From Cryptomeria japonica (taxonomy: Eukaryota; Streptophyta; Pinopsida; Cupressales; Cupressaceae): 64,000 nucleotides of DNA. A program made the position numbers and the translations under genes. Of the stretch, positions 47,615-59,970 are shown piece by piece; the stretch's first letter is position 1, and each line of letters starts with the position of its first letter. The stretch spans positions 140,949,349-141,013,348 of the forward strand of contig NC_081410.1 of the NCBI RefSeq assembly GCF_030272615.1. Reading direction: 5' to 3'. The notes under the pieces were generated by a model. It was not told the DNA's origin, made no database searches, and worked only from the letters and a program-made list of their open reading frames with translations.

Positions 47615-47863
47615 TATTCCCCATTGTAATATTTTCACATACTATTATAGAGTATCATCTTATTGTGGGTAGGTTCCCACTGTGGTTTTTCCCTTAACCG
47701 GGTTTTCCACGTCAAAATCTAGGTGTTGTGTGTTGTGCTTTCAATTTACCTATATGCGTTATTGATGTAGTTCATTAGATCTATTTTGGTGGTTAAGTTT
47801 GTTATTCCAATGAAGATTGATTCACTCCCCTCTCTCAGTCTTCATTCTTGATTCCTGCTAACA
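47615..47863 (+). repeat. 3' LTR of element C, right part
   Basis: Matches 30,245-30,495 nearly base for base (TATTCCCCATTGTAATATTT to TGCTAACA). Confidence 0.85.
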
Positions 47864-47923
47864 GAGGGGTAAACTAGTTGGCAACGTAAACAAATTCTTT
47901 AAATCTTTCACACATCTGGAATA

Positions 47924-48772
47924 TGTTAGATGCTAGGACAGTCCCAAAGACACTGAGAGAGGGGGTGACTTAATGTCTAACTCGTAGATGAAAGATTTAA
48001 ACTTGTTTGCAACTTTATAACCCAAATTAATATACCAATAAACAAATAATAATGCAGTAAAGAGAAACAAAAGAATAATCATCAATGCACACCATAACAC
48101 AAATATTTTTGGCGAGGAAAACCGGTAGGGGAAAAACCTCGGTGGGATTTGTGACCCACAATATTTACTCACTAGCCAATATGAATAAATATTACTTGGT
48201 ACAATAGGGGTCTGCACATGCAGGAAGGACAACAACCTAGAGCTCACTGATCAACAATAAAATGGAGTCCCACTGACTATAATTTGATGGTTAAATCCAA
48301 TAACAATGTACTGCTCAAAATAGCATCTACAATGCTAGATTCAGTACCAGTTTAAGCTCTATTTGATACCTCTGCCATAAACCTTGCTTCGCTCTGCTAT
48401 TTTCTTATTCACTCATAAGATAATTACATAAAAGTGCATATACAATTATTCGCTCTCATATACCGCTTACATACATACCTAATTACATTTCAAAATGACC
48501 TACAAGATCTCATACATATATGAGTCTTTACAACACATCATGTTGGCTATACAAATATAATTGCAATATAAAACAATATTATTTCCAAGTCAGTTGGATT
48601 GCCGGTATAATTTGCGGCCGGTGTAACTGAATGCCAGTGTGAATAATATTTGTTGTAACTGTCGGTGCCGGTAGGTGAATTTTGTTGCCAGTGAAACCTT
48701 TGAACCCTATTACCAATTGGTTGCCATCAATGACAACATCAACCATTCTTATTTGAGTGTATAATGCCAACA
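47924..48772 (-). mobile_element. Solo LTR F with 5-bp target duplication GAATA
   Basis: Antisense LTR of 849 bp beginning TGTTAGATGCTAGGAC and ending ATAATGCCAACA. It has the G-run plus GTGA block (47,954-47,969) and the AAAACC-G-G-GGGAAAAACC block. GAATA is found at 47,919-47,923 and 48,773-48,777. No primer site or coding follows, so it is a solo LTR. It lies in the LTR of element A. Confidence 0.9.
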
Positions 48773-48777
48773 GAATA

Positions 48778-49647
48778 ACCAACAAACTTAATTAAAGTAG
48801 ATATAACATGAAGAACACACGCATCACACAACGAACACTAGATATGACATGGAAAACCCAAGAAGGGAAAAACCACAACAAATGTTAGTTCCTAATATAA
48901 AACATCAGTTAAGGTGATTTTTACTAAAGGTGGCTCACTACCCAAAAAAAGGTTCATTGTCGAAGAAAGAAAGAAAGCTAATTCACCACTGTAACATACA
49001 CTTCAAAACTAGAACTTCTTCTGGTGCCTCAACACCAACACACTTCAAACAACATCAATAATTAGATCCTTCCTTTTCAATCTCGCATATCTTCAATAAC
49101 AATGTTGTTCTTTTTCTATACTAACATAATAAGATCATCCTCATATATATATTATCTTCTGGGAAGCATAATTTTCTAAATCGACCAAGACAGAGATCTA
49201 AAATAGGTCAACACTAAACATTCCGGTGGTGGGAAGGAATGAGAAGTGGACCATACCACAACACACATCATCGATCAGATCAACACATTACATCCATCAC
49301 AAATTCCAAACCCAAATCATGACTCACAAGCTACACCAATGCCGCTAAACATCCTCAAATTATGACTTGATCCCGACCCAAAAACCATTGCCCAATACAA
49401 CAAAAATAATAATGGAACCAAGATATACATCAATGCAATCGATCAACACCATATCTGATAAACAAAAATATCTAGACCACCATCAGATCAACTAATCCAT
49501 ACTAAAACACATCTTCTAGAGCACCAAAGGTTTCAGGGACGCATCTTCAGGATCACCAACACCAAGAACACATATTGACACCAATGACAACCATTATGTT
49601 GACATCAATGATAAACAATTATACTCATCAACAACATATTTGCAACA
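48778..49647 (-). repeat. Inner piece of the 3' LTR of element A
   Basis: Non-coding, ends on the plus strand with TTTGCAACA next to the antisense polypurine tract. Contains GGAAAACCCAAGAAGGGAAAA (48,852), the block shared by LTRs in this window. Confidence 0.65.
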
Positions 49648-49885
49648 ATATACCCTTTTGTCATTGATGGCAACATCCATCAACAACAAATAGTAAAACT
49701 CTCTCTACACAACTCTGCAACTCTTTATCCCTCTAAATCTCTCCCCCTTTGACGTCAAGGAAAAAGTCAAGAAAATCTCCCCCTATGAAACTCACTCCTG
49801 CTCCCCCTAAGAGGAAGCACCCAAACATCAGTCCAAATAATGATATAAAAGCAGTTCATTGGACCAATGTGCATCCAAATGTACA
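49648..49885 (-). other. 3' untranslated region of element A
   Basis: Antisense polypurine tract at 49,648-49,660 and further C-runs CTCCCCCTTTGACG (49,741) and CTGCTCCCCCTAAG (49,798). Such repeated GGGGGAG runs (sense) are seen in the 3' regions of B, C, E and G2 too. Confidence 0.6.
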
Positions 49886-50490
49886 TCAGTTCAAACTAGG
49901 AAGGGGTAATACCCCTAACTTCTGCTGGAGATACTCAAAAGTATCCTTACACAATGTCCCTTCGTGAAGATATCTATAATCTACTCTTTTGTAGGTAAAT
50001 ACTTAAGCTTTACTTCATTATCCAACACCTTTTCCGTCAAGAAGTGGTATCAAATGGATATTAGCTTTGTTCTAGAATGTTGTACCAGATTCATATAAAT
50101 GTTTATTGCACTAGTGTTTCCACACATAATAGAGATATCCATTGAATATTACACCAATATCCTTGAAAGTTTGCTTCATCCATAGAATTTATGTGCAACA
50201 TGAAGATGCTACAATATATTCTACTTCAGCTATAGATAAAGAGATATAATCCTACCTCTTACTTGACCAAGTAACTAACTAGGGGCCAAGAAAGAATATT
50301 CCACCACTTGTAATTTTTTAATCATCAATGCTTCCTACCCAATCTGCATCAATATAAGTTGTCAGAGTGAAATATGAATTTCTAGCATACCAAAAGCCAA
50401 ACTCTTCTATTCCTTTTAGATATCTAAAAATTCTTTTTACTGTCACAACATGCGATTCCTTTGATTCTTGCTGAAATCTAGCCGCCAAAC
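49886..50490 (-). pseudogene. Copia pol C-terminus (RNase H) of element A
   Basis: On the minus strand: ARFQQESKESHVVTVKRIFR with YLKG, then TYIDADWVGSIDD and, past stops, IAEVEYIVASSCC, ILWMKQTFKDIG, and the end QQKLGVLPLPSLN with TGA at 49,886-49,888. This is the final RT/RNase H part of a copia polyprotein with about ten stops. The upstream part is cut at 50,490 by LTR G1. Confidence 0.85.
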
Positions 50491-52468
50491 TGTTAGACAC
50501 AATGCATCATTGAGAGGGGGAGGGGGTGAATCAGTGGTTATCAAAATTTTCCCTTTAGCTATCTTATTTGAGTATACCGGTTAATAGTTCTAAATCAATG
50601 TAGACTTACTAGTTAGAGGGGAGACCAACATAGATGCAATCATACACAAGAGACATCACATAACAATAGCATGTACGAGGAAAAACCAATATGGGAAAAA
50701 CCTCGGTGAGCAATGTTGTTGGAGTCTACTGCTCCAATCCAACCTCACAATGAAAACACCATTACAAAGTTTAGGGCACCAACCCAGGGAGCTACAACCC
50801 CTAACTTTAGGGCACCTACCCAAGGAGCACCAACCCTTGACTTTATGGGCTACAACCCAAAGTAGATACAACTCCTGCACCGAGCTACAACTCAATGTTC
50901 TTAAAGTAAACTTCAAATACAAAAGTAGTTATCTTGTTACAAGTGAATCTTGCAACCATTTCATATACCTTACTTTGTTGAGGAGATACCTTCTCTGCAA
51001 CACCGACTCACTTCTCTTGCTGCTCTTCTCCTGCTGCTTCTCTGTTGGTAAACCCTACCAGTACACCTCTTCTACTCTTCTTCTCTACAAGATCTCCTTA
51101 TTGCTCTACACTTTACCAATGCTAAAATTTGTCGATCCACTGTCTGCCTTCTCTGCAACTCTCTTCACTTTTTCTCTACTGGATGTAACCACTACCAGTT
51201 CTTCTCTTCACTCTCCCTCTTGTCTTAGATACTCTCTAAGCACTTGGCTGATTTTCTCTCATATATAGAACTAATACTTCGCAATAGCACAATATGTTTC
51301 TTCTCTTTAGTAGCAGAACTTCACTATCTCTTAGGCTTGCATATTTATAACCCAGACTTCCCACTAAAAACCAATTCAAACCTGGCACCTTAGGGTTTTC
51401 TCCACTGATCATGAGGCACATTGAATCCAATCAGATATGATCAGATCACAACTCTGAGATGACTGCCTGCACATTTCTGCCAATACCGTGCCTTCCAAAA
51501 CACGCCTTCTTTCTTTAGTAACCTGCAACCAATCTGTCAGCTTTGCTCACTCAATCGTCATAAATGACCCACCTGTCTCCTTTGCCTACTTCAATCCATG
51601 CAATCAATCTATCCTAGATCTCGAGCCACACAACTCTACAACTCAACCTCAATCTTTGCAGTCACCATTAATGTCAGACCAAACATAACTACCACACCGA
51701 CCTCACTTCACTGACATGTGCATGTGTCATCCACCACTTCATGCAAGTTTACCACTTCATCTTCACGTGGCGTCATTGTCGGTATCTACCTCATCACACT
51801 ATTTTGTTAGTTTATGCCAGGTCAACAAACACAAAAACAACTGGTTTCATCTACTGGTAAACAAACCCTACCACCATATAACACCTTGCCGATAAACCTT
51901 CATGCCTAAACCAGTTTGATCTTGCGAGTGTAGTACATCAACCGGGCAACAACCATGCCGGTCCACAACAGCTATCAGGAGTAACACACCATGTATTCTC
52001 TCTATTGAACTACCGATGGAACTCCTTTACTAGTCGACAACCATGTCTATCCAAAACATGCTTATTCCCACAAGGTGGGAAGACATCTGCATCTGCACCT
52101 TGCTCATAGTACCGATGGACTTACATACCGGTAAGCACTCTTGATGACACTTTGTCATCAATCTTCACTGAGCACCATCTTCAGTCAGACCATTCTTCTT
52201 TGACTGCATCCACTCAGCCTTGCCTTCTCCCTATTCATCTTGGACCATGTCTCAGCCGGTTTGTCAAGATGACAAACATATCACACTTCTTTTGTATCGA
52301 CATCTCAACATGCCTTCACTATCGGTCCAATGCATAACCCTTTTCTCATGCTCTTGATGCATTCCTTTTGTTTCACTAGTGGATCTGGTGTGAGCCTTCA
52401 AATACTTGCCTTCACCTCTTCACTCTTATCTCACCAAACTATAATGCACACAATGCATAATAGGAGAT
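50491..52468 (-). mobile_element. LTR G1 (minus strand), truncated by G2
   Basis: Antisense LTR starting TGTTAGACACAATGCATCAT, with G-run and GTGAATCAGTGG. It shares its first about 1.5 kb with G2 (for example GGAGTCTACTGCTCCAATCC and the 36-bp repeat). It ends at 52,468 where G2 begins with the same TGTTAGACACAATG. It is inserted in A's pol. The rest of this element would lie beyond G2. Confidence 0.65.
50770..50860. repeat. 36-bp tandem repeat in LTR G1
   Basis: Two to three units of TTTAGGGCACCAACCCAGGG plus AGCTACAACCCCTAAC, less regular than in G2. Confidence 0.7.
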
Positions 52469-54414
52469 TGTTAGACACAATGTACCACTAAGAGGGGGTG
52501 AGGGTGAATTAGTGGTGCTCAAAATTTTTCTTATCAACTTTCTTCTCTAGGTGACACCAGTTTGTAAATCAAGCACAAGACAGACTTACCAATTAGTACA
52601 GAATACAAACTCAAGCACACACACACAAGGAAACATCACATAACTCTAGTATATACAAGGAAAACCTAATGTGGGAAAAACCTCGGTGAGCAATGTTGCT
52701 GGAGTCTACTGCTCCAATCCAATCTCACAGTAAAACATGGTTACACAGTTTAGGGCACCAACCTAAGGAGCTACAACCCTCAACTTTAGGGCACCAACCC
52801 AAGGAGCTACAACCCCTGACTTTAGGGCACCAACCCAAGGAGCACCAACCCCTGCACTGAGCTACAACTCAGTGTTCACAGTTCAGACTTCAAATACATA
52901 AGTTATTATCATGTTACGAGTGAATCTTGCAACCTCAACATATATCTTACTCTATCGATGAAATACTCCTCTTCTACCGACTCACTCTTCTCCCTGATCT
53001 GCACCTGCTGCTTCTCTGCTAGACTTGCACCTCACTCTCTGCACATCACTAGTTTCACACTCTGCTAGTGTGGTCACTACTAGTTCTTCTCTCCAACCGG
53101 TTGAAAGCTTCAACTAGGCTCACTATCCCTCTCTTTCTCATTGAGCACTTGGTTGATCTTGTCTCTACTTGCAGAAGTTTACAAATTTGCAATAACACAA
53201 TATTCACTCTGTTCAACAACATCAAAACAATCTCTTAGGCCATTTACTTATAGCCCAGGTTTCCCACCAAACACACATTCAAAACTCAGGTGGCTAGGGT
53301 TTCTTCACCTTCTTTGAGACAAACTAAATCCAATCATATATGCAAAATCTGATACTTCTGACATTTGTATGCATATCTCTGCCATAGTTGTGTTTCATTA
53401 TCATGCCCTTTAATCCTAGTGATTTGATTTTTACTTCCTCTGCAAATCCTTTGGTTAGTCACAAAAGATTTGTCGGGTTGTTTCCTTCATCGCCTTGATC
53501 TTCTCAATCTCTTAGCTGGCTCATAGTTGTCACATAGACCTCGAGCCTCAACCCTCTGAAACCCTTCTGCAGCACGTCCCGTGATTTGAGGACTTTTCAT
53601 TAAAGCTGACCAACCCCTGCAACAACCCTTTCATTGTACATTCTATCCTTATCCAACCACGGGTTTGCCATGTTGACTCTAGGTCAACAAATTGCCAGCT
53701 TGTCACTATCAGTCAGTCAAGGGATAATCACCAACCAACCCACTTTACCGATTCCTTACTTTAGCTAGTTTGCCAGCCCTTCCAGTCTCAACCATTCTAC
53801 CAGTTTCTTTGTCATGTCTGTTTCCATCTGATCTATCGATGGAACTCTCAAATCGGACTCCTGACTGATAAGTCTTTAGTATGCATATTTCCATAATGGG
53901 GAGGCCTTCTATGACTGCACCTTGCTTATATAACTGGTAGACTTACATATCGGTTACCACTTATAGATGTCCTCTACTTACATCTATGCATCGTTTCTTC
54001 TTGATCAAGGATGTTCCTTCTTCTACCAGTTTGTCAGCGTGACAACCACTTCAGACTTCCTCTGACTCTTCCTCCAAGATGATTGCAACTTCTTCCGGTG
54101 GGGTTTTGGCGTTCTACAACCTCACAACATACCGGTTTCTTTGTTCTCTTCCAGTGTTGAAGTGATTTAGATAATAGTCTGCCTCTTCATCACAAGCAAC
54201 TGCTCACAACACTTCTCCATCTCATCACACAAGTCAGGCACTAGCTTGTGTACACATGACCTCTGATGTTACCTTCCTTTCTTTTACCGATGTTCAATAA
54301 CACAAGGTGATGTCCAAGATATCACATTCTATATTCCTATATCACAGTTTTGCATATACATGTCTTCTATTGATCATCATCTCATACCGGTTGACATCAA
54401 TGACAACACAATGT
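52469..54414 (-). mobile_element. 3' LTR of element G2 (minus strand), interrupted by element B
   Basis: Starts TGTTAGACACAATGTACC. Its last bases CCAACA are found after element B at 61,706-61,711, followed by the antisense polypurine tract, so the LTR is about 1,951 bp long. G2's interior then runs right to the window end. ACCGGT words are frequent. No coding sequence. The left flank GAGAT would be its target duplication if GAGAT occurs at the far end. Confidence 0.75.
52749..52856. repeat. 36-bp tandem repeat in LTR G2, three units
   Basis: TTTAGGGCACCAACCCAAGG plus AGCTACAACCCCTGAC, units at 52,749, 52,785 and 52,821. In G1 the same repeat has fewer clean units. Confidence 0.8.
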
Positions 54415-55883
54415 TGTTGGCATATGTGCAGAGCATGATGACATGATGATATTGTATGTTGTCATTGATGTCAATATGTTGAAGTATGAACCGGTATGGT
54501 GTAGTAAGCAAACTGGCAAGGGAACCAGTATGATAATGTAAACTAGTATTTGTGAAAAAGTGAAGCGGTATGTTTGTTTAAGTTGAAACGGTATGTTGGA
54601 ATGAGAACTAGTAAATGGAAATTTTGTATTGAGATTTCAACTTCAGGGTTTCCAGTTGATGCATTCCAAGCCTATGTGATTCAATTGATGACATCTTGTG
54701 ATGAGTTAGCATTGCAATGATGATCAGATAGTGTTGCCACATCAGCCTTGTGCATGTGAAGGATTTCCTTGAGCATCTTGCATGGAGATTGATCCTATCT
54801 ACCTCGAGAATGTGCGAAGTCTCTGTAAACAGTGGAGAGCACATTATGGGTTATCAGCTTCCTGAAGCAGCAAAGAATAACATTGGAGAAAGTCTTGAGA
54901 TCTGTTCAAGACTGTTGTATTTGATGTAGTGTGATTAACGGTCAGGATTGAACCGACTGAATTGTAAAACCTAAATGTTTAGGGTTTAGGGTTTATGCTA
55001 CCAACCTATCTATTTCCTATAAGGTTGATGATGTTTTTCATTTTCAAGTTGTTGGAAAATGGTATGTGTGTATCCCAGTGAGTGATACTTGATTCTTTCC
55101 AGACCGAAGAAGTGTGTTGATACCTGCAAAGTGTGATTGTAGAAGAAGAGGAGCTTAAGTGGATCTGCCATGGCATTGAGTGTTGTTATCAGATCAGTGT
55201 ATTACCTGTTGACTTCTAACCATTTCAGCAGTTGGAAAATCCCTTAACCGGGTAGCTTTAACAGGATTTTGTGTAAATCCTTTAACAGGGTGACTCAACT
55301 CAATGAGTTCTTCAAATCCTCTTGCGAGGTAACCTTTAACAAGGTTCCAACCTTTAACCGGGTATTTAGCAATCCCTTAACTGGGTGATCTCTAGTAGGA
55401 TTGGTTCCTAGCAGAACCTATTGTAAAAGTCTCTAACTGGACTAGGCTCCTAACAGAGGGGACTTCAAAAGAGTTCAATAATAGCTTGTGGGTATTCATC
55501 CCCACCGTGGTTTTTCCCAGTTGGGTTTACGCGTGAAAAATCAGTGTGTCATATGTGATGGTTTAGTGTTTTATGTCAAACTGGTAAAATATGTTGAACT
55601 AGCAGTCATTATATTTTTTATTGTAGATTACCTGTTTATGCATAAGGGTGAAGTGGAAATGAGGTATTAGATTGTATGGAAAGATAAGGGTTACCGATTT
55701 ATGTCTTTCACATTATCACTATGTTTTATCGGTAGTAATCTGGTTTAGACCAGTGTTAGTGATTGCCAATCAAGTGCACTATTTGCAGCCAAACCAGTTC
55801 AGGAAAAGTGTTTTTTGCCTATACTGATTCACCCCCCCCTCTCAGTAATGGTTTGGTACTAACTGTTCATTATTTATTCATCA
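54415..55883 (+). repeat. 5' LTR of element B
   Basis: 1,469 bp, TGTTGGCATATG to TATTCATCA. Contains several CTTTAACAGGGT/ACCGGGT motifs (55,240-55,440) and the C-run block GATTCACCCCCCCCTCTCAG (55,828). Confidence 0.95.
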
Positions 55884-55885
55884 AT

Positions 55886-55897
55886 TGGTATTAGAGC
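55886..55897 (+). promoter_or_regulatory. Primer-binding site TGGTATTAGAGC of B
   Basis: Initiator tRNA-Met complement with one C-to-T change. Confidence 0.9.
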
Positions 55898-55954
55898 ATC
55901 TTCCAAGTCCTTAGTGTTGTAAGCTTAACCGCTTGAGGAAAAGATCCTACTCTA

Positions 55955-58900
55955 ATGATGAAGAGGGAAGGTCCAAAGTTCAACAGAGACAACTTTAAAA
56001 TATGGAAGGATAGAATGAAGATATACATCAAAAGCATGGGTGCTCAACACTGTAGATATGTTGAGAATGATTATGTTATCCCTACTGGTACTCTCACCGA
56101 TGATCAAAAGAGAGAGATTCAGGAGAATGGGCAAGTCATGGAAGCCCTAATCAGCAGTCTATCTGACATTGAGTTTATTGATGTTCAGGATAAAGACAAT
56201 CCCAAAGAAGTATGGGATGCTCTTGAGAATATCTATGGCGGTGATGAGCATGTGAAACAAGCTAAGGAAGAGAGCCTCAGGGGAAAGTTTGAAGACATGC
56301 AGATGGTTGAAGGAGAGACCATTCAACAATATGGAATAAGAATCAAAACTATTTTTAGAGACATCAAGAGTACAGGTGGTATAATAGATGATTCCATTGT
56401 TAGCAAAGTCTTGAGATCCTTAGTACCGGTCTATGCAATAAGGGTTGCTGCTATTCCGGAATTGAGGTCTATAGACAAGACAATGGTATCCCTAGACTCC
56501 ATCATTGCTAAGTTGACAACTTATGAGATAAATAATTATGATGGCAGTATTTAGAAGATTGAATCAACCTTTAGAGCATCTGCTACACCATCTAGAAAGG
56601 TCAAAGAAGCTAGTACCAGTGGTGAACCAAGACAAAGTAGAGAAATGGATGATGAGGAGATCCTGATGGAATTTGAATCTCTTCTTGCCAAGAGACTTCC
56701 TAAGGGAACCGGTAAATATAGAGGTAAGCTCCCTTTGAACTGCTTTTCTTGCAATAGGATAGGACACATTGTTGTAAACTGTCCTAATGGTGATAACAAG
56801 GACAAACCGGAGAGGTTCAAGAAGTTCAAAGGAGGAAACTAGAGAAACTATTTTGTAGTAGTTGATGAAGGTGTCGCTGATGAGGAATCAGAAGATGAAG
56901 AAAGTGAAGACATTGTGTTTGTAGCAGTTAAGGAAGATGTGTCAGACAAGAAGGCTCTTGTCTCCCACTTTGATAATTCCAATGAGTGGATTATTGATAG
57001 TGGCTATTCTCACCATATGACTGGTGACTGGAGTAAGTTTCTATCTCTGGAAGAGTATGATGGTGGTGTGGTTCATTTTGGTAATGATGCACCATGTATG
57101 GTAAAAGATAGAGGGTCTATCTCTCTTAATGGAAAAAGCAGTGCTGACAATGTGTATTGGGTAGAAGGTCTCAGACACAACCTTTTGAGTGTTTCCCAGC
57201 TGAATGATAATGGACTCACTCTGGAATTCAAAGATGGAGTGTGTAAAATAAAAGGTAAGAGTGGTGAACTAATGGCCACCGGTATGCAGATAAAAGGTAA
57301 CCTATTTCTGTTGAATGCTAATGTTAGTACATGTCTAATGGCTATGTTTGATGATAGTTGGATATGACATAGGAGACTCTGCCATGTAAACTTTGATAAT
57401 ATTGTGAAGGCCAGTAAGATCAAGGTAATTAGAGGATTGTCTATGCTGAGAAAACCAGAGAATCCTTTGTGCAAAGAGTGTCAATTGGGGAAAATGACTT
57501 CCTCAACCTTCAAAGGTAAATCTTTCACTACAGAAAATTTACTTGATCTTGTGCATACTGATTTGTGTGGTCCTATGAAAACTAGGAGTGTGCAAGGAGA
57601 TAGGTATTTTATGATTCTTACTGATCATTTCTCAAGAATGATGTGGGTCACATTCTTGAAGGACAAATATGAAGCCTTTGGAAAGTTCAAAGCCTTCAGA
57701 GCACTGGTTGAAAAAGAAAGCGGTAAGAGGATTAAGTGCCTGAGAACTGATCAAGGAGGAGAATTCACTTCCGGTGAATTCAACAAGTACTGTGAAGAGA
57801 ATGACATCAAGAGGCAACTGTTTGCCCCTTGGACTCCACAATAGAATGGCCTAGTAGAGAGAAACAACCGGAATGTAGTTGAAGTAGCCAGAACAATACT
57901 GATTCAAGGAAAAGTTGCTCACACCTTTTGGAGAGAAGCGGTGAGCACTGCAGTCTACACAATGAACCGGGTACTCATCAAAAAGGGTAAGGAAAAAACA
58001 CCTTATGAGTATTGGACCGGTAAGACACCAGTGGTAAGCTACTTTAGAGTGTTTGGTAGAAATGTTATATCAAGAGGAGTGAACATCAGAGCAAGTTTGA
58101 TGCTAAATGTGATGAGGGAATATTCCTAGGCTATTCCGCCAAGAGTAAAGCTCTCAAATGTTTCAACAATAGGACTCAAAGAATTGTTGAAAGCATCAAT
58201 GTTAGAGTTGATGAAACCTCTGAGAAACCTGAGGAAATCGACAATGAGCAAGTAGGAGATGAACTGGTAGTAGGCTTCTGGGAACCAGTTGCAAAACAAC
58301 CTAGCACCAGTAGTAGTGCTCCTACACCAGTAGATGCTAATGCTGATGAAGATGAGGATGAAGAAGAAAAGCAAGAGGAAACAACTAAGATAACTCCTAG
58401 GTATGTAAAGCTGAATCATGATCCAAAGAAGATCATAGCAGACAAGGATGCAAGAATTCTTACAAGAAGAAAGGTCAGAGAAAACTCTTGCATGATCTCT
58501 GAATTTGAGCCTAAAACATTCAAAGAGGCACATAAAGATGAAGACTAGATCAAGGCAATGGAAGAGGAACTTGACCAGATAGAAAAGAATGGTACATGGT
58601 CTTTGATACCCAGACCTGAGCATAAAAATGTCATAGGCAACAAATGGGTTTTCAAAAATAAGCTGAATGAAGATGGCTCAGTTGTTAGAAACAAAGCCAG
58701 ACTGGTGTGTAAAGGATATGCTCAAGAAGAAGGAGAAGACTATGGAGAAGCCTTTGCTCCAGTAGCCAGATTGGAAGGAGTACGTATGCTTCTTGCATAT
58801 GCAACCTTCAAGGGATTCAAAGTATACCAAATAGATGTAAAATTTACATTCCTGAATGGAATACTAGAAGAGGAGGTGTATATAGAGCAACCAGATGGTA

Positions 58901-59970
58901 TTGCCCTATCAAAAGATAGTGACATGGTGTGTAGGCTACATAAAGCCTTGTATGGACTAAAGCAGGCACCCAGAGCATGGTATGAATGCTTGCACTTCCA
59001 TCTTGTGAAGATTGGATTTGAAAGAACAAGTGAAGATAGCAATATCTACTTGAAATCAGAAGGAGATCAGATTCTAATCTGTGAGGTATTTGTTGATGAC
59101 ATAATTTTTGGAGGAGATGACAAGATGAGTCATGATTTTGTAGATGAGATGAAAAATGAATTTAAGATGTCACTTATAGGGGAGATTAAGTTCTTCATTG
59201 GACTACAAATTCAACAAATGAAAGATGGAATCTTTATCACTCAGTCCAAGTATGTCAAAGAGGTATTGAAGACCTTTGGCATGGAAGACAAAAAACCAGT
59301 AGGTACACCGATGCTGACTGGTTGTAAATTATCAAAAGAGGATGACTCAGTGTTGGTAAATGAGAAAGAATACTGACCGATGATTGGTAAATTGCACTAT
59401 GTAGTACATAGCAGATCGGACATTGCACATGCAGTGGGCATTACTGCACGGTTCCAGAAAATCCCAAGAGAATCCCACTTGGTAGCAGTCAAGCGGATTC
59501 TGAGATATGTGAAGGGAACTATTGACTATGGATTATGGTATCCATACAGTAATGATTTCAAGCTGAAAGTGTTTACAGATGCTAACTGGGCTGGTAATGT
59601 GGACGACCAGAAGATCACAACTGGTGGTGCATTCTTTCTTGGTGATAGACTAGTCTCATGGATGAGTAAGAAGTAGAGTTGTATCTCTCAATCTACAACA
59701 GAAGCAGAGTATGTTGCAGTATTTATGAACTGCATTTAGACAATCTGGATGAAGCATGTATCAAATGGCTCCAAAGTTCCTGTATCTGAACCGGTAAGTA
59801 TACTTTGTGACAACACAAGTGAAATTAACATCTCCAAGAATCCGATTCTACTGGAACATGTTTCCAGTAAGGAGTAGTTAACAGACATATTCACCAAGCC
59901 TCTATTGAAGGCTACCTTTACCTATTTGAGAGGTGAATTAGGGGTGCTGCCCCTTCAAGACGTGAACTAA
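55955..59970 (+). pseudogene. Copia gag-pol of element B
   Basis: ATG at 55,955 (MMKREGPKFNRDNFKIWKDR). Gag is open for 199 codons. The zinc knuckle is CFSCNRIGHIVVNC (56,740), and the protease motif WIIDSGYSHHMTGD (56,990) has Cys replaced by Tyr. Integrase has the H-H-C-C region (HRRLCHVNF, CKECQLGK) and HTDLCGP, CLRTDQGGE, NGLVERN. RT is open 58,558-59,373 with [11 protein letters not shown]. RNase H ends ADIFTKP-like TDIFTKPLLKA, with TAA at 59,968-59,970. Stops lie at 56,552, 56,840, 57,365, 57,842, 58,546, 59,374, 59,674, 59,737 and 59,875. A 1-bp deletion lies near 58,057, and about 30 residues of RNase H are missing near 59,850. Confidence 0.95.

Larger units (their letters stand above)
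29234..47863 (+). mobile_element. Copia element C (plus strand), carrying D and E inside its 3' LTR
   Basis: The 5' LTR spans 29,234-30,495, the primer site is at 30,498, gag-pol runs 30,552-34,210, and the 3' LTR runs from 34,537 to about 35,355 and then 47,615-47,863. The 3' LTR is split by element D, and about 180 bp of it (equivalent to 30,067-30,244) is missing at the left junction. C sits in the G-run of A's LTR. GAGGG at 47,864-47,868 and GAGGG within GGGAGGGGG (29,227-29,231) are the probable target duplication, blurred by the G-run. C is dead: frameshifts in gag, and RT lacks its core. Confidence 0.85.
29205..50490 (-). mobile_element. Copia element A (minus strand), host of the nested stack; split into pieces
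   Basis: Element A reads on the minus strand. Its pol end is at 50,490-49,886, the 3' untranslated part and a polypurine tract (AAAAGGGTATAT, at 49,648-49,660 on the complementary strand) follow, then its 3' LTR. That LTR lies in three pieces, 49,647-48,778, 47,923-47,864 and 29,233-29,205, separated by solo LTR F and by element C. The outermost piece starts TGTTGAATATCTGGGC and leads into the G-run. After C the sequence resumes GGGGTAAACTAGTTGG, a variant of the GGGGTGAATCAG block common to the LTRs here. A's upstream pol and 5' LTR are cut off at 50,490 by G1 and would lie right of the window if they survive. Confidence 0.75.

Noticed and set aside
50750-51268. 172-codon plus-strand frame in LTR G1
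   Set aside because: It lies over the 36-bp repeat and LTR sequence, has no domain, and G2 does not preserve it.
58126-58623. 165-codon minus-strand frame
   Set aside because: It is the shadow of copia B pol, whose motifs are on the plus strand.
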